Shown piece by piece: positions 24,305 to 33,253 of a DNA stretch of 64,000 nt. Source of the DNA: UBA1672 sp033851915 (lineage in GTDB: Bacteria; Pseudomonadota; Alphaproteobacteria; Micavibrionales; Micavibrionaceae); assembly GCA_033851915.1 (NCBI GenBank), contig JAWSVM010000003.1, forward strand, positions 1 through 64,000, read 5' to 3'. Numbering within the stretch: the stretch's first letter is position 1; each line of letters starts with the position of its first letter. The position numbers and the translations under genes are program-made. The notes under the pieces are model-generated. The model was not told the origin of the DNA, did no database searches, and saw only the letters and a list, made by a program, of their open reading frames with translations.

Positions 24305-25195
24305 TTAGCTTTTGTCACGAATGACTTTGCTCGGCGTGGTGTGTATGCTCTGGGTTAACATCATCAAATCTATCGGTTTTGCGAGTAGACTAAAGAATGG
24401 TGTGTGATTGATAGCGTTGGCTTTACTCGGGCGCGGCGCAGCAGAGTGGCGGTTTAATATCTGATTATATTGTGTGTGTGTGGCTTCGTCCCGCATTGCT
24501 TGTGCGCGTTGCATGATAATATTATCCGATATTCTGTGGGGAATGCGGCCATGGGCTACGCGCTGAATATCGGGAGTTTGCGTTTTGGCTATGCTTGTTT
24601 CAGTTTGTTCGCCTTTGATTTGGAATTTCTTGTCAAAGAATTGATAGACTTGTTCCAGCGTTCTGGGCTTTCCAGTCTCTTTGTCATAGAAAACATTACG
24701 ATTGGCGTTCGCCGCGCGCGGGAATAGGTCAGCCGCAGGACGCAAAGGATTCTCGTCACGGGCGTTTAAGAATGATGATGCACCGCCTGCACCCAAAAAA
24801 TGTGCGAAATAAAGCTCTGTCGCGCCGACATCACCGCCCCAGTTATTATTCAAGGTTTTTTCGTTTTCAGAAGCAAACGCTGCGGCCATAAAGGAGGCTG
24901 CTTTAGGGTCTTTACGCATATCTAAAATGTCATTTTTTGATTTGCCAGCCGTATCCAGCCCATATTGCTCGCCATAGCGCTCTACCATGGACATCCACGT
25001 GCTATCGATAAATTGGAATAGGCCGGAAGCAGAGCTGGTCTTAGCGCCCGCATTTGGGTTAAAGCTGCTCTCTGCCGAGGCTTGTTGCACGAGATAGGAA
25101 AAATCGACCCCTGATTTTTGGCTTGCCGTTTCAATGGCGCGCATAACATTGCGCGGCGCATGGGCTGAATAATTCTCTAAGGCACTGGTTTGCAT
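24305..25195 (-). CDS. Lytic transglycosylase (SLT domain) protein
   Basis: A 296-residue protein with a soluble lytic transglycosylase fold, which cleaves the MurNAc-GlcNAc bond in peptidoglycan. The catalytic Glu is E42 in ASAESSFNPNA, followed by the SLT signatures SASGLFQFIDSTW and ELYFAHFLGAGGA. There is no signal peptide or lipobox at the N-terminus, so it may use another export route or be carried by a trans-envelope machine. The C-terminal 90 residues are low in complexity and unlike known domains. RBS is weak. Confidence 0.85.
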   Translation of the reverse strand: MQTSALENYSAHAPRNVMRAIETASQKSGVDFSYLVQQASAESSFNPNAGAKTSSASGLFQFIDSTWMSMVERYGEQYGLDTAGKSKNDILDMRKDPKAASFMAAAFASENEKTLNNNWGGDVGATELYFAHFLGAGGASSFLNARDENPLRPAADLFPRAANANRNVFYDKETGKPRTLEQVYQFFDKKFQIKGEQTETSIAKTQTPDIQRVAHGRIPHRISDNIIMQRAQAMRDEATHTQYNQILNRHSAAPRPSKANAINHTPFFSLLAKPIDLMMLTQSIHTTPSKVIRDKS

Positions 25196-25318
25196 AGTAT
25201 TTATCTCGTTACGCGTTAAGTGGTTTTACTCAAATTTATATATGTTGGTCTTCATATTCATTTGGAGAAATGCAAACACCGTGCCAGAATGGATATAGCG
25301 ATACAGAGGGTGCGCGAT

Positions 25319-25834
25319 ATGGAAGATGTAGAGAATACGATAAATACAGAGGCGATGATGGATAGCGGCCACAATTTTGCGATGGTTGGCCTTCTGATTG
25401 CGCTATTCGCCTTTTGCCTGTCTGTGACCACGCCGTGGATACTTGATGAATTTGCACCGCCACCGCCGACAATCGAAGAGATAGCCGTTGAAAAAGTGAT
25501 GAACATAAAAGATAAGCTGTTGCTGTCTTTTGGGTTTGGCGAAGTTGAGCAGGTTGAAAACGCTGAGAAAGATGTTGCCGAGAAAGCCCCCGAAAAAGAA
25601 GAAGCAAAGCATTGGACGGAGTACTGGTCGCTTATTGTCATTTTGATTGCGCTTGGCGGCATTATAAATGGCGCGCTTGGCTTTATGCGTAAGGATACGC
25701 AGATGATGGCTGGTGTGGCTATTTTCTTCGGGGTATCAGCGATTATCGCACAATATATGATGATTATGTTTATGGTGCTGGTCGTTATCTTGCTTGTTGT
25801 TGGAATTTTAAGCGCTTTGGGCATATCCTTTTAA
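25319..25834 (+). CDS. Small membrane protein of unknown function
   Basis: A 171-residue protein, not recognised. ATG 25319 is chosen because AGAGGG lies 8 nt upstream; the open frame reaches back to 25220 without support. A first membrane helix at about residues 20-40 is followed by a periplasmic or cytoplasmic segment with PPPPT and an acidic Glu/Lys-rich coiled stretch (EVEQVENAEKDVAEKAPEKE), then three more hydrophobic helices to the end. It lies 27 nt before the acyl-CoA dehydrogenase, probably in one transcript. Confidence 0.65.
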   Translation: MEDVENTINTEAMMDSGHNFAMVGLLIALFAFCLSVTTPWILDEFAPPPPTIEEIAVEKVMNIKDKLLLSFGFGEVEQVENAEKDVAEKAPEKEEAKHWTEYWSLIVILIALGGIINGALGFMRKDTQMMAGVAIFFGVSAIIAQYMMIMFMVLVVILLVVGILSALGISF

Positions 25835-25861
25835 AGGGATTAAAGAGAAGGAATTAAATAT

Positions 25862-27481
25862 ATGAGCGATTATCAGCCACCTATCCAAGACATGTTGTTC
25901 ATCTTGCATGATGTACTGGGCTTCGAACACGCCGACCTAGATCGCGAAACCACTGAAGCTGTTTTGGATGAAGCGGCAAAACTGGCCACGGGTGTTCTTG
26001 CGCCGCTAAATAAGCCTGCCGATGAACAAGGCGCCAAGCTGGTGGATGGTAATGTTAAAACGGCAGATGGATTTAAAGAAGCCTATGCAACTTATTGTGA
26101 AGGCGGGTGGAACGCGGTGCCGTTTGATCCTGAATATGGCGGGCAAGGCTTGCCATGGGCGTTGGCGTTTCCGGTGCAAGAAATGTGGCAGGGCGCGAAT
26201 ATGTCTTTTGGCTTATGCCCGTTGCTGAACCAAGGGACTGTCGAGGCGATTTCCTCGCACGGTTCTGATACGCAAAAGGATTATTATCTTCCTAAGTTGA
26301 TATCGGGGGAGTGGACAGGCACCATGAACTTGACGGAATCGCAGGCAGGCTCGGATCTTGGTTTATTACGCGCAAAGGCGGAAAAGCAAGAGGATGGTAG
26401 CTATAAAATATCGGGACAGAAAATTTTCATCACATATGGTGATCATGATATGGCCGAGAATATTATTCATCTCGTTCTTGCTAGAATAACCGATGCGCCG
26501 GATGATGTGCGGGGAATCTCTCTGTTTGTTGTGCCGAAAATTCTGGAAAATGGAGATAAAAATGCTGTTGAATGTATCGGTTTAGAACATAAGCTGGGTA
26601 TTCACGCTTCTCCTACCTGTACGATGGATTTTGACGGCGCGATTGGGGAGCTGATCGGGGAAGAGCATAGTGGCCTGAAATACATGTTTACGATGATGAA
26701 CAATGCGCGGCTTTGCGTCGGCTTACAAGGCGTCGCGATTGCGGAGCGCGCGTATCAACATGCGTTAGCCTATGCCAATGATCGAGTACAAGGGAAATCA
26801 TTCACCAGTGGGGAGCGCGTTGTTATCGCGCATCATGGGGATGTGCGCCGGATGCTATTGGATATGAAGGCACGTGTTATGGCAGGACGCATTATGGCCT
26901 ATAGCGCGGCATTAGAGCTTGATAAGGCGATGATTGGTGATGCTGAAGCGCGTGCGCGCGTTGACTTCCTTACGCCTATTGTAAAGGGCTGGTGCACCGA
27001 TATGGCCGTTGATGTGGCTTCGACAGGCATTCAGATACATGGTGGCATGGGGTTTATTGAAGAAACAGGCGCGGCGCAATATTATCGTGATGCGCGGATT
27101 TTACCGATATATGAGGGGACAAACGGCATACAGGCCGCTGATTTTGTGTTTCGTAAGGTTCTGCGTGATGAAGGTGCACTTGCGAAAACCTATATCGAGG
27201 AAATGGACAGAGTGGTAGAGCGGCAATATATCGATGCTTTGTTACAGGCAACAGAGTGTGTGGTTGCATTAGGGAAAGGCAAGAACATGGATCAAGTCGC
27301 TTGGTTTTCAGCGCCGTATCTAAAGGCTTTTAGTCTTATCCTTGGTGGCACAATGATCGGAAAAGCGGCGCAAGTATCATCACAGACTGAGACATCGCTG
27401 GTGGATATAGCAAATTTTTACCGAGATAATATAATGCCTTTTAGCCTAGGATGTTTAGCCCCGATTCTAAAAGCATCTTAG
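25862..27481 (+). CDS. Acyl-CoA dehydrogenase
   Basis: FAD-dependent oxidation of an acyl-CoA to the enoyl-CoA. The 539-residue product has the family domains: N-terminal helical (with YGGQGLPWALAFPVQEMW), middle beta (TGTMNLTESQAGSDLGLLRA, KIFITYGDHD), and C-terminal helical with YRDARILPIYEGTNGIQ, where E418 is the expected catalytic base. The length exceeds the 380 residues of short-chain enzymes because of an extra C-terminal helical domain, as in the 560-600-residue subfamily often annotated as DmdC/AidB-like relatives. Chain-length specificity is not predictable. Confidence 0.92.
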   Translation: MSDYQPPIQDMLFILHDVLGFEHADLDRETTEAVLDEAAKLATGVLAPLNKPADEQGAKLVDGNVKTADGFKEAYATYCEGGWNAVPFDPEYGGQGLPWALAFPVQEMWQGANMSFGLCPLLNQGTVEAISSHGSDTQKDYYLPKLISGEWTGTMNLTESQAGSDLGLLRAKAEKQEDGSYKISGQKIFITYGDHDMAENIIHLVLARITDAPDDVRGISLFVVPKILENGDKNAVECIGLEHKLGIHASPTCTMDFDGAIGELIGEEHSGLKYMFTMMNNARLCVGLQGVAIAERAYQHALAYANDRVQGKSFTSGERVVIAHHGDVRRMLLDMKARVMAGRIMAYSAALELDKAMIGDAEARARVDFLTPIVKGWCTDMAVDVASTGIQIHGGMGFIEETGAAQYYRDARILPIYEGTNGIQAADFVFRKVLRDEGALAKTYIEEMDRVVERQYIDALLQATECVVALGKGKNMDQVAWFSAPYLKAFSLILGGTMIGKAAQVSSQTETSLVDIANFYRDNIMPFSLGCLAPILKAS

Positions 27482-27503
27482 AAAGAAAATTGTATATGTC
27501 AGC

Positions 27504-28274
27504 TTATCTAAAACGATCTAAATCTTGACAATATCCCCGTGCTTGAGATTTCAGAGATCCTTTTATGCTGAATGTTATATGTCCTGGATAGTTTTCGAAA
27601 AGATCAGCCCATTTTCTAGCATAACATTCACAATATTCTTTAGGTTCCATGTTGATAGCATCTTTTATGCCAAAATGCCCCATACAGGATGAATACTCAA
27701 TGCCTGTTGTTTCAATAATGTTTCTACATTCGCTGCTAAATCGTGCGAAAATAGAATCCCATTTTAAAAGAGGACCTACTTCTAGGCGCTCATCCAAAAA
27801 TCTTGAAGCAAAACATTCGCAATCAAACTGGCTGTTTAGAGCGCGTCTTTCTTTACAATGCTGGAATACTGCTTCTGCTTCAGATAATTGTTTGTCCGTT
27901 AGGTTTGAAAGGTCGCGTGTGGATCTGTCTTTGTTTAAGCTGCTAAGTGCTTTACCCTTTAGACACATATTTCTGTTTGTTGACATGATTTGTTTGGTTG
28001 TGGCTTCAGGTCCCAGCTTAATGCGGGTTTTTAAGTAAGCAACTGTCGCGCATTTACAGTCCCTCTGCTTGCTGATCGTATCGTTCTGGGAGCAATGATT
28101 GTAATATTGCTGTGCTTCTTCGATTTGATCGTTAGTTGCCTTTTCGTAAATGTTCTTGGTGCTGTCCTCCGAATTTTGTTGTGTCTGGGCAGGTGCGTCC
28201 TGTGCAGAGGATGATGTTTGTGTGTAACAAATGAAAATGCAGGCGAAAAAAGCCGTTAACAGAAAAGAGCGCAT
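27504..28274 (-). CDS. Secreted protein with three Cys-repeat units, function unknown
   Basis: A 256-residue protein with a clear signal peptide (hydrophobic residues 4-16, cut near SSAQ). Three similar units follow, each with one Cys and then a CxC pair at a distance: YYNHCSQNDT...RDCKCATVAYL, VFQHCKERRA...FDCECFASRFL and YSSCMGHFGI...EYCECYARKW. The pattern suggests three small disulfide-stabilised helical repeats in the periplasm. No family was recognised. It converges on the acyl-CoA dehydrogenase gene with a 22-nt gap. Confidence 0.7.
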   Translation of the reverse strand: MRSFLLTAFFACIFICYTQTSSSAQDAPAQTQQNSEDSTKNIYEKATNDQIEEAQQYYNHCSQNDTISKQRDCKCATVAYLKTRIKLGPEATTKQIMSTNRNMCLKGKALSSLNKDRSTRDLSNLTDKQLSEAEAVFQHCKERRALNSQFDCECFASRFLDERLEVGPLLKWDSIFARFSSECRNIIETTGIEYSSCMGHFGIKDAINMEPKEYCECYARKWADLFENYPGHITFSIKGSLKSQARGYCQDLDRFR

Positions 28275-28409
28275 GTTTTTATTCCTCGAGTTATTCTTGC
28301 CATTATAGCACTTAACACGGGTATCATACCAGATGAAGTTTTTATGAAATTACAAAAGGAGGAAAGTGTTGAAATCTACGCAGGTTTTGTGTGTGCAGTA
28401 ACTTTATAC

Positions 28410-29033
28410 TTAGCTTTTAGCTCTTTTCCAGAATCTGAAGACTGAGCTTGAGTAATCGGCAGCATTCTCATTTTCGGCTTTAAGCTTTTTCATTTTTTCA
28501 TTAAGCTTTTTTGCGTCATGCCCTGTAAGTGGTCTAGATGTTTTTGACCCTTTACCGCTTTTTTGTGCTTTTTGCACTTGCGCATTTTGCAGACGTCTTT
28601 GGCGCGCTCTATCTTCGCGTTCTTTTATCTGTGCGCGTAACTCTTCAGCTTGTTTTTGTGAGTATTGACTAGTGATAAGGATTTGAGAAGCCTGCTTCTC
28701 CCATTTATCACGTTGGTCGGTTAGATCTGATAAACGTTCATCAGAAACGGAGAGCTGTTGTTCAAGCATTTTGATTTGCATTTTCATGCGTTCTTTTTCA
28801 ACGGCGTCAACAATTTCTTGTGTGCCGGATGTTTGTGCAGATGGTGTTGACGTTGTTGTTGCTACGTTTTGTTGCTTAATGCCAAAAACGCGCTCAAGTT
28901 CTGATACATCAATGACACGGCGCTTATTTTGATCTAACTCAAAGGACAGTTTTCCGCTATTCATGGCGCGTTGTATCGTTGATTTTGATTTCCCAGTTAG
29001 AATAGCTGCTCTTTGCGCGCCTACTTTAGCCAT
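28410..29033 (-). CDS. HTH and coiled-coil protein, putative DNA-binding regulator
   Basis: A 207-residue protein. The ATG at 29033 is chosen because GAGGAAATC precedes it and the frame upstream encodes an implausible hydrophobic lead. Residues 1-50 look like a helix-turn-helix module (AAILTGKSKSTIQRAMNSGK), followed by a low-complexity Thr/Ser linker and then a long coiled coil (EKERMKMQIKMLEQQLSVSD to about 160) and a basic tail. Similar HTH-plus-coil proteins occur on plasmids and prophages, but no specific role can be assigned. The neighbour on the upstream side is a SapC-family gene on the same strand. Confidence 0.65.
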   Translation of the reverse strand: MAKVGAQRAAILTGKSKSTIQRAMNSGKLSFELDQNKRRVIDVSELERVFGIKQQNVATTTSTPSAQTSGTQEIVDAVEKERMKMQIKMLEQQLSVSDERLSDLTDQRDKWEKQASQILITSQYSQKQAEELRAQIKEREDRARQRRLQNAQVQKAQKSGKGSKTSRPLTGHDAKKLNEKMKKLKAENENAADYSSSVFRFWKRAKS

Positions 29034-29227
29034 GATTTCCTCGTTTGTTTTTTGAATTAAAAAGATTGACGGTCCGACTTTCGAAATGAAAAGACCTATG
29101 AATCTAAGTATCATGAGCAGGTAAACGAATTCAAGCGACATTGATAAAATGGGGGTATCTATCCACAATTCGTATCAAATGGCTGATGCGAGACAATAAA
29201 ACTATTTAGATAGAAGGTGTTTCGAAA

Positions 29228-30028
29228 CTATGCAGCTTCTTTCTCAAGACGTTGATTTAACAAGCGTGTCAGACGTTGCCATTGTGCACCGGAAAACAGG
29301 TGTGCATACAAGAATGGAAGCCAGCCTTTTTGTCTCCACTCAATGAATACTTTATCATCAAGTTCGGAAAGTTTCTTTTCGTCTATGATTCTAAAGCCCG
29401 AGAAGTTAATGCGGCGGTTTCCCGCAATGTTAATTTGTGCTTCTCGTTCAATCAGGAGGCCTTGCTGTGCAATGGCTTTGCTGAACGCCAGAGTTTGTCC
29501 CGCTGCTGCGTGGTATGATTTACAGAATTCAAGGGCATTCTTTGCAAGATCGCTTGGTGCGCCTTCTGCGTCAAACAGTGGGCGTTCTTTACTTTCTTCT
29601 GTGATGTCGTCTGTATGATCTATGCATAGTGTCAATTGATCACTGTCAGGAATTTCAGAGAAGATGAAAGGGTAACGACGGATATAGGCAGGGATATAGG
29701 CATTCACATCCCAATTGTCTTGAGCATCTAAGAGTAGGTTTTCATTGTCACGTAATCCAAGGATAGCAACCGGCGTTGCATTATCATCTGGGCTGAACGC
29801 TATGGGATAGAAATGGCATATTTGGGGCATTTCCACCATGTTCACGGGAACAGCGTTAATATCTTTTGTGAAAGAGAAACCAAAATCTTTTTTCAAAGAA
29901 AGATTTACATGCTTCTTGGCATCAAGGGGAGTCGGATTCTTATAGAAAAGAGGAAGCTGTGTGGTTTCTTTTGAGGCGCCGTTGCTTGTCTTTGTGTCTT
30001 TGTTTGCTGCTTCTGTATTCTTCGCCAT
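29228..30028 (-). CDS. SapC family protein
   Basis: A 266-residue cytosolic-looking protein of the SapC family, named after an S-layer transport locus of Campylobacter but of undetermined biochemical function in Alphaproteobacteria. The family features are HVNLSLKKDFGFSF, ICHFYPIAFSPDDNATPVAI and the IPAYIRRYPFIF segment, and the IEWRQKGWLPFLYAHLFS near the C-terminus. ATG 30028 is chosen because TGAGGAT lies just upstream; the ATG at 30040 overlaps that ribosome binding site. It is divergent from ugd and borders the polysaccharide genes. Confidence 0.8.
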   Translation of the reverse strand: MAKNTEAANKDTKTSNGASKETTQLPLFYKNPTPLDAKKHVNLSLKKDFGFSFTKDINAVPVNMVEMPQICHFYPIAFSPDDNATPVAILGLRDNENLLLDAQDNWDVNAYIPAYIRRYPFIFSEIPDSDQLTLCIDHTDDITEESKERPLFDAEGAPSDLAKNALEFCKSYHAAAGQTLAFSKAIAQQGLLIEREAQINIAGNRRINFSGFRIIDEKKLSELDDKVFIEWRQKGWLPFLYAHLFSGAQWQRLTRLLNQRLEKEAA

Positions 30029-30257
30029 CGGAATCCTCATATATAAATTTATTTCAGTATGTAACTATAACTTGGGGATCATATGGGAAAAATGTGGTTA
30101 TTACCAATGGTTTTTAACGTATTTATTTGTCTTGTTTTTGTTCCGAGGCATAATCGGGCACGAGTCATGCTGCATGGGTGCTTTTTTGGCTTTTATTGAT
30201 AGGAAAAATCGGTTAAGTTTTGGCATATCGGTAAAGTTTTAAAGAAGGGCGAAGTCT

Positions 30258-31586
30258 ATGCGCATTGGAATGGTTGGAACGGGTTATGTTGGCTTGGTCT
30301 CCGGAGTATGTTTTGCCGAATTTGGTCATACTGTTATCTGTGTTGATAAAGACGAGAGCAAGATTGAACGACTGAAAAATGGTGAAATTCCTATTTTCGA
30401 GCCTGGGCTTGAGGAACTTCTGAAACGCCAGATTGATGCCGGACGTATCCAGTTTACAACGGATATCACAGAGGCTGTAAAAGGTTCTGAAGCTGTCTTT
30501 ATTGCCGTGGGAACACCATCTAAGCGTTATTGTCGTGATGCGGATCTGTCTTATGTGCATGGTGCGGCGCGGGAGATAGCGCAAAATTTGGAAGGCTATA
30601 CCGTTGTTGTTAATAAATCGACGGTGCCTGTCGGTACAGGCGAGGAGGTGGAGCGTATTATGCGTGAGGAAGCGCCTTCTGCTGATTTTGACGTGGCTTC
30701 TAATCCTGAATTTTTACGTGAAGGGGCGGCGATTGATGATTTTATGCGTCCTGATCGCGTGGTTGTCGGCACATGTGTCGAGCGTGCGCAAGAGGTTATG
30801 CGTGAAGTTTATCGTCCACTCTATCTGAATGAAACCCCTATCTTGTTCACCAAGCGTGAAACGGCGGAGATTATCAAATATGCGGCAAACGCGTTTTTGG
30901 CAACCAAGATTACATTTATTAACGAGATTGCGGATTTGTGTGAGCAGGTTGGCGCAGATGTGCAACAGGTTGCCAAGGGAATAGGGCTTGATGGCCGTAT
31001 TGGCGGGAAGTTCCTGAATGCCGGGCCGGGGTATGGTGGGTCTTGTTTTCCTAAAGATACTTTGGCTTTGACGCGCGCAGGGCAAAAATATGGAGCGCCG
31101 CAGCGTATTGTTGAGGCGGTTGTCTCTGTGAATGAAGATCGCAAGGCGCGCATGGCGGATAAAATAATAGAGGCGTGCGGTGGTGATGTGCGCGGAAAGA
31201 AAATCGGCATATTAGGCGTAGCCTTCAAGCCGAATACAGATGATATGCGTGATGCGCCGGCCTTAACCATTATTCCGGTGCTTCAGCAAGCCGGTGCGCA
31301 GATATTGGTGTATGATCCGGAGGCCATGGAAGCGGCAAAAGAAATGATTGACGATGTATCGTGGTGTGATGATGCTTATGCCGCAGCTGCAGACGCTGAG
31401 GTTGTTGCAATTGTGACGGAGTGGAATGAATTTCGCGCGCTGGATCTTGATCGTCTGCGCGATGCAATGGCGGGTAACATTATTGTGGATTTACGCAATA
31501 TTTATAAAACCGAAGAAATGCAAGGCAAGGGGTTCTCTTATATCTCTATCGGGCGTCCTCATGTTGATTTGAAAAAGGGAGCGTAA
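30258..31586 (+). CDS. ugd: UDP-glucose 6-dehydrogenase
   Basis: Oxidises UDP-glucose twice with NAD to UDP-glucuronate, a precursor for acidic exopolysaccharides. The 442-residue product has the Rossmann start MRIGMVGTGYVGLVSG, the middle-domain YAANAFLATKITFINEIA, and the catalytic C263 in GPGYGGSCFPKDTLAL. RBS AAGAAGGGCG. It is followed three nucleotides later by cysQ. Placement ahead of the polysaccharide locus suggests it feeds that pathway. Confidence 0.96.
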   Translation: MRIGMVGTGYVGLVSGVCFAEFGHTVICVDKDESKIERLKNGEIPIFEPGLEELLKRQIDAGRIQFTTDITEAVKGSEAVFIAVGTPSKRYCRDADLSYVHGAAREIAQNLEGYTVVVNKSTVPVGTGEEVERIMREEAPSADFDVASNPEFLREGAAIDDFMRPDRVVVGTCVERAQEVMREVYRPLYLNETPILFTKRETAEIIKYAANAFLATKITFINEIADLCEQVGADVQQVAKGIGLDGRIGGKFLNAGPGYGGSCFPKDTLALTRAGQKYGAPQRIVEAVVSVNEDRKARMADKIIEACGGDVRGKKIGILGVAFKPNTDDMRDAPALTIIPVLQQAGAQILVYDPEAMEAAKEMIDDVSWCDDAYAAAADAEVVAIVTEWNEFRALDLDRLRDAMAGNIIVDLRNIYKTEEMQGKGFSYISIGRPHVDLKKGA

Positions 31587-31589
31587 GTA

Positions 31590-32432
31590 ATGGAAAATAT
31601 ACCGAAAATCCTGTCTCATCGCGCAGCGCTTTGTAATACGGTTCGCCGTATTGCGGTTGAGGCGGGCGCGCTGATCCTTGAATATTTTGATGGTGTAAAG
31701 GATATGGATATCGAGACTAAGGGAGATGGTTCGATCGTCACGCGGGCAGATCAAGAGGCTGAGCGTTTAATTGAAAAGAGGCTTCTCGAGATACTGCCGA
31801 ATATTCCGGTTATTGGTGAAGAATCTTTTGCGTCCGGTGTGCGTGTTGATTTTTCTGCGCATGATTTCTTTTGGCTGGTCGATCCGCTTGATGGTACGCG
31901 CGCCTTTGCTGCAGGTAATCCTGATTTTACTGTGAATATAGCGTTGATTTACAAGGGCGATCCGGTGTTAGGGGTTATTTATGCGCCGGAAAGCGGGGAG
32001 CTGTATGCAGGGTATTTTGAGGAGGATGGTTCCTCTAAAGCTGTGCGCTATTTCGAAGATAGCGATACTGAAAAAGATATGCGCACCCGAGCGTTGCCGA
32101 AAAAAGGCCTTGTTATAATGTCTAGTGGTTATCATGGTTGTAATAAATCTCAGGAGGCGATGTTGGCTAATTTTAAGGTCAAAAAAATCGTTCGTCGTTC
32201 CAGTTCTATCAAAATATGTGTTATCGCCAACGGTAAGGCTGACCTTTATCCACGTTTTGGCCCCACATGTGAGTGGGATACTGCGGCAGGACATGCGATA
32301 TTACGTGCTGCAGGTGGCGATATAAAGGATATGCAAGGTAACCCCTTAAAGTATGGCGGTGATGATCCCAAGCTTCTAAATCCAGAGTTTATAGCGGCTT
32401 CCGGTGAGTTTTTCAGATATGCAGAGCTTTGA
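31590..32432 (+). CDS. cysQ: 3'(2'),5'-bisphosphate nucleotidase, CysQ-like
   Basis: Metal-dependent phosphatase of the inositol monophosphatase superfamily; CysQ removes the 3' phosphate of PAP. The 280-residue protein shows the metal-binding motifs GEESF, DPLDGTRAF and CEWDTAAGHAIL, and the family TKGDGSIVTRADQEAE. It is 3 nt after ugd, so the two are co-transcribed. PAP is made when sulfate is transferred from PAPS, so the pairing may hint at a sulfated glycan, but no sulfotransferase is in the window. Confidence 0.88.
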   Translation: MENIPKILSHRAALCNTVRRIAVEAGALILEYFDGVKDMDIETKGDGSIVTRADQEAERLIEKRLLEILPNIPVIGEESFASGVRVDFSAHDFFWLVDPLDGTRAFAAGNPDFTVNIALIYKGDPVLGVIYAPESGELYAGYFEEDGSSKAVRYFEDSDTEKDMRTRALPKKGLVIMSSGYHGCNKSQEAMLANFKVKKIVRRSSSIKICVIANGKADLYPRFGPTCEWDTAAGHAILRAAGGDIKDMQGNPLKYGGDDPKLLNPEFIAASGEFFRYAEL

Positions 32433-32486
32433 TGAAAAGAAAATTCAAAACTTGTCCTTTATCGGTGAGTGTGTGTATAATTCAGT

Positions 32487-33155
32487 ATGTGTAATTTGAA
32501 TATAAATATTTTCCGCGTTGGTCTTTTTACATTCCTTGTCGGAGTGTTTCTTGTTCCCTCTATTGTTTCTGCGCAAACAGTGAGCAAGGCTGATGCAACC
32601 AAGCGGGCAGGTGAAATTCTTCGTGATCTTGAAACAAGTATCTATTCTGATGATAAACAGGGGTGTGAGAGGAAGGCCGGTATGTTTGTGGCTTTCTCTA
32701 AAAGATACAAAGATGGTGAAAAATCCGAAGGGGCTTTTCAGTTAAAGATGCTTGATCCTTTGTCTGGTGCTGTCTATGCGCGTATTCGCGCGAAAGGTCT
32801 GGAAAAGGCGACTATTGATAATATGAAGGGATATTCGGCTTGTATTAGAGGTGCCGGTGTTCATAAAAGTCCAAAGAAAGAGCGGGATTTAACGCTTAAG
32901 CATACTGCTTGTGTAGTACTTAATGATATTATATTGGAAGCGATAGATGGCATTAAGAGAAGAAAAAAGCCCGGACCTTTGATGGCTAAGTATGAGCATA
33001 AGAGCCCTGATATGACTTGGACGAATTATGCAAGCACGCCTGAAATGGCTCTTTACGCTATTGCAACGTTGTATAAGACGTCGCAAACAGAAAAATACGA
33101 GAATGTTGTACAGGTGGCTTCGGATATTAGCGCCGGATGTTATCTATCGCGTTAA
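32487..33155 (+). CDS. Secreted protein of unknown function
   Basis: A 222-residue protein with a signal peptide (hydrophobic residues about 9-26, cleavage near VSAQ). The mature part is mostly helical and contains four cysteines spread over it (near GCERKAGMF, YSACIRGAG, HTACVVLND and SAGCYLSR), likely two disulfides. No family was recognised. It lies between cysQ and a second secreted protein gene, both on the same strand. Confidence 0.6.
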   Translation: MCNLNINIFRVGLFTFLVGVFLVPSIVSAQTVSKADATKRAGEILRDLETSIYSDDKQGCERKAGMFVAFSKRYKDGEKSEGAFQLKMLDPLSGAVYARIRAKGLEKATIDNMKGYSACIRGAGVHKSPKKERDLTLKHTACVVLNDIILEAIDGIKRRKKPGPLMAKYEHKSPDMTWTNYASTPEMALYAIATLYKTSQTEKYENVVQVASDISAGCYLSR

Positions 33156-33157
33156 AT

Positions 33158-33206
33158 TTGCATATATGCTGCTTTTCCTTTATAACCTATGGAAATAGGA
33201 TATAAT
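33158..33206 (+). promoter_or_regulatory. Possible promoter region for the gene at 33254
   Basis: TTGCAT (33158-33163) is 17 nt from TATAAC (33181-33186); a perfect TATAAT also occurs at 33201-33206 without a good -35 box. Confidence 0.35.
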
Positions 33207-33253
33207 AGTAAGCACACGTATAAGTGTTCATAATTTTTGAAAGGGGAGTTTTC

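Noticed and set aside
25258..25824. Minus-strand Ser/Ile-rich ORF of 188 residues
   Set aside because: It lies opposite the membrane protein at 25319 and has no ribosome binding site; its hydrophobicity is a shadow effect.
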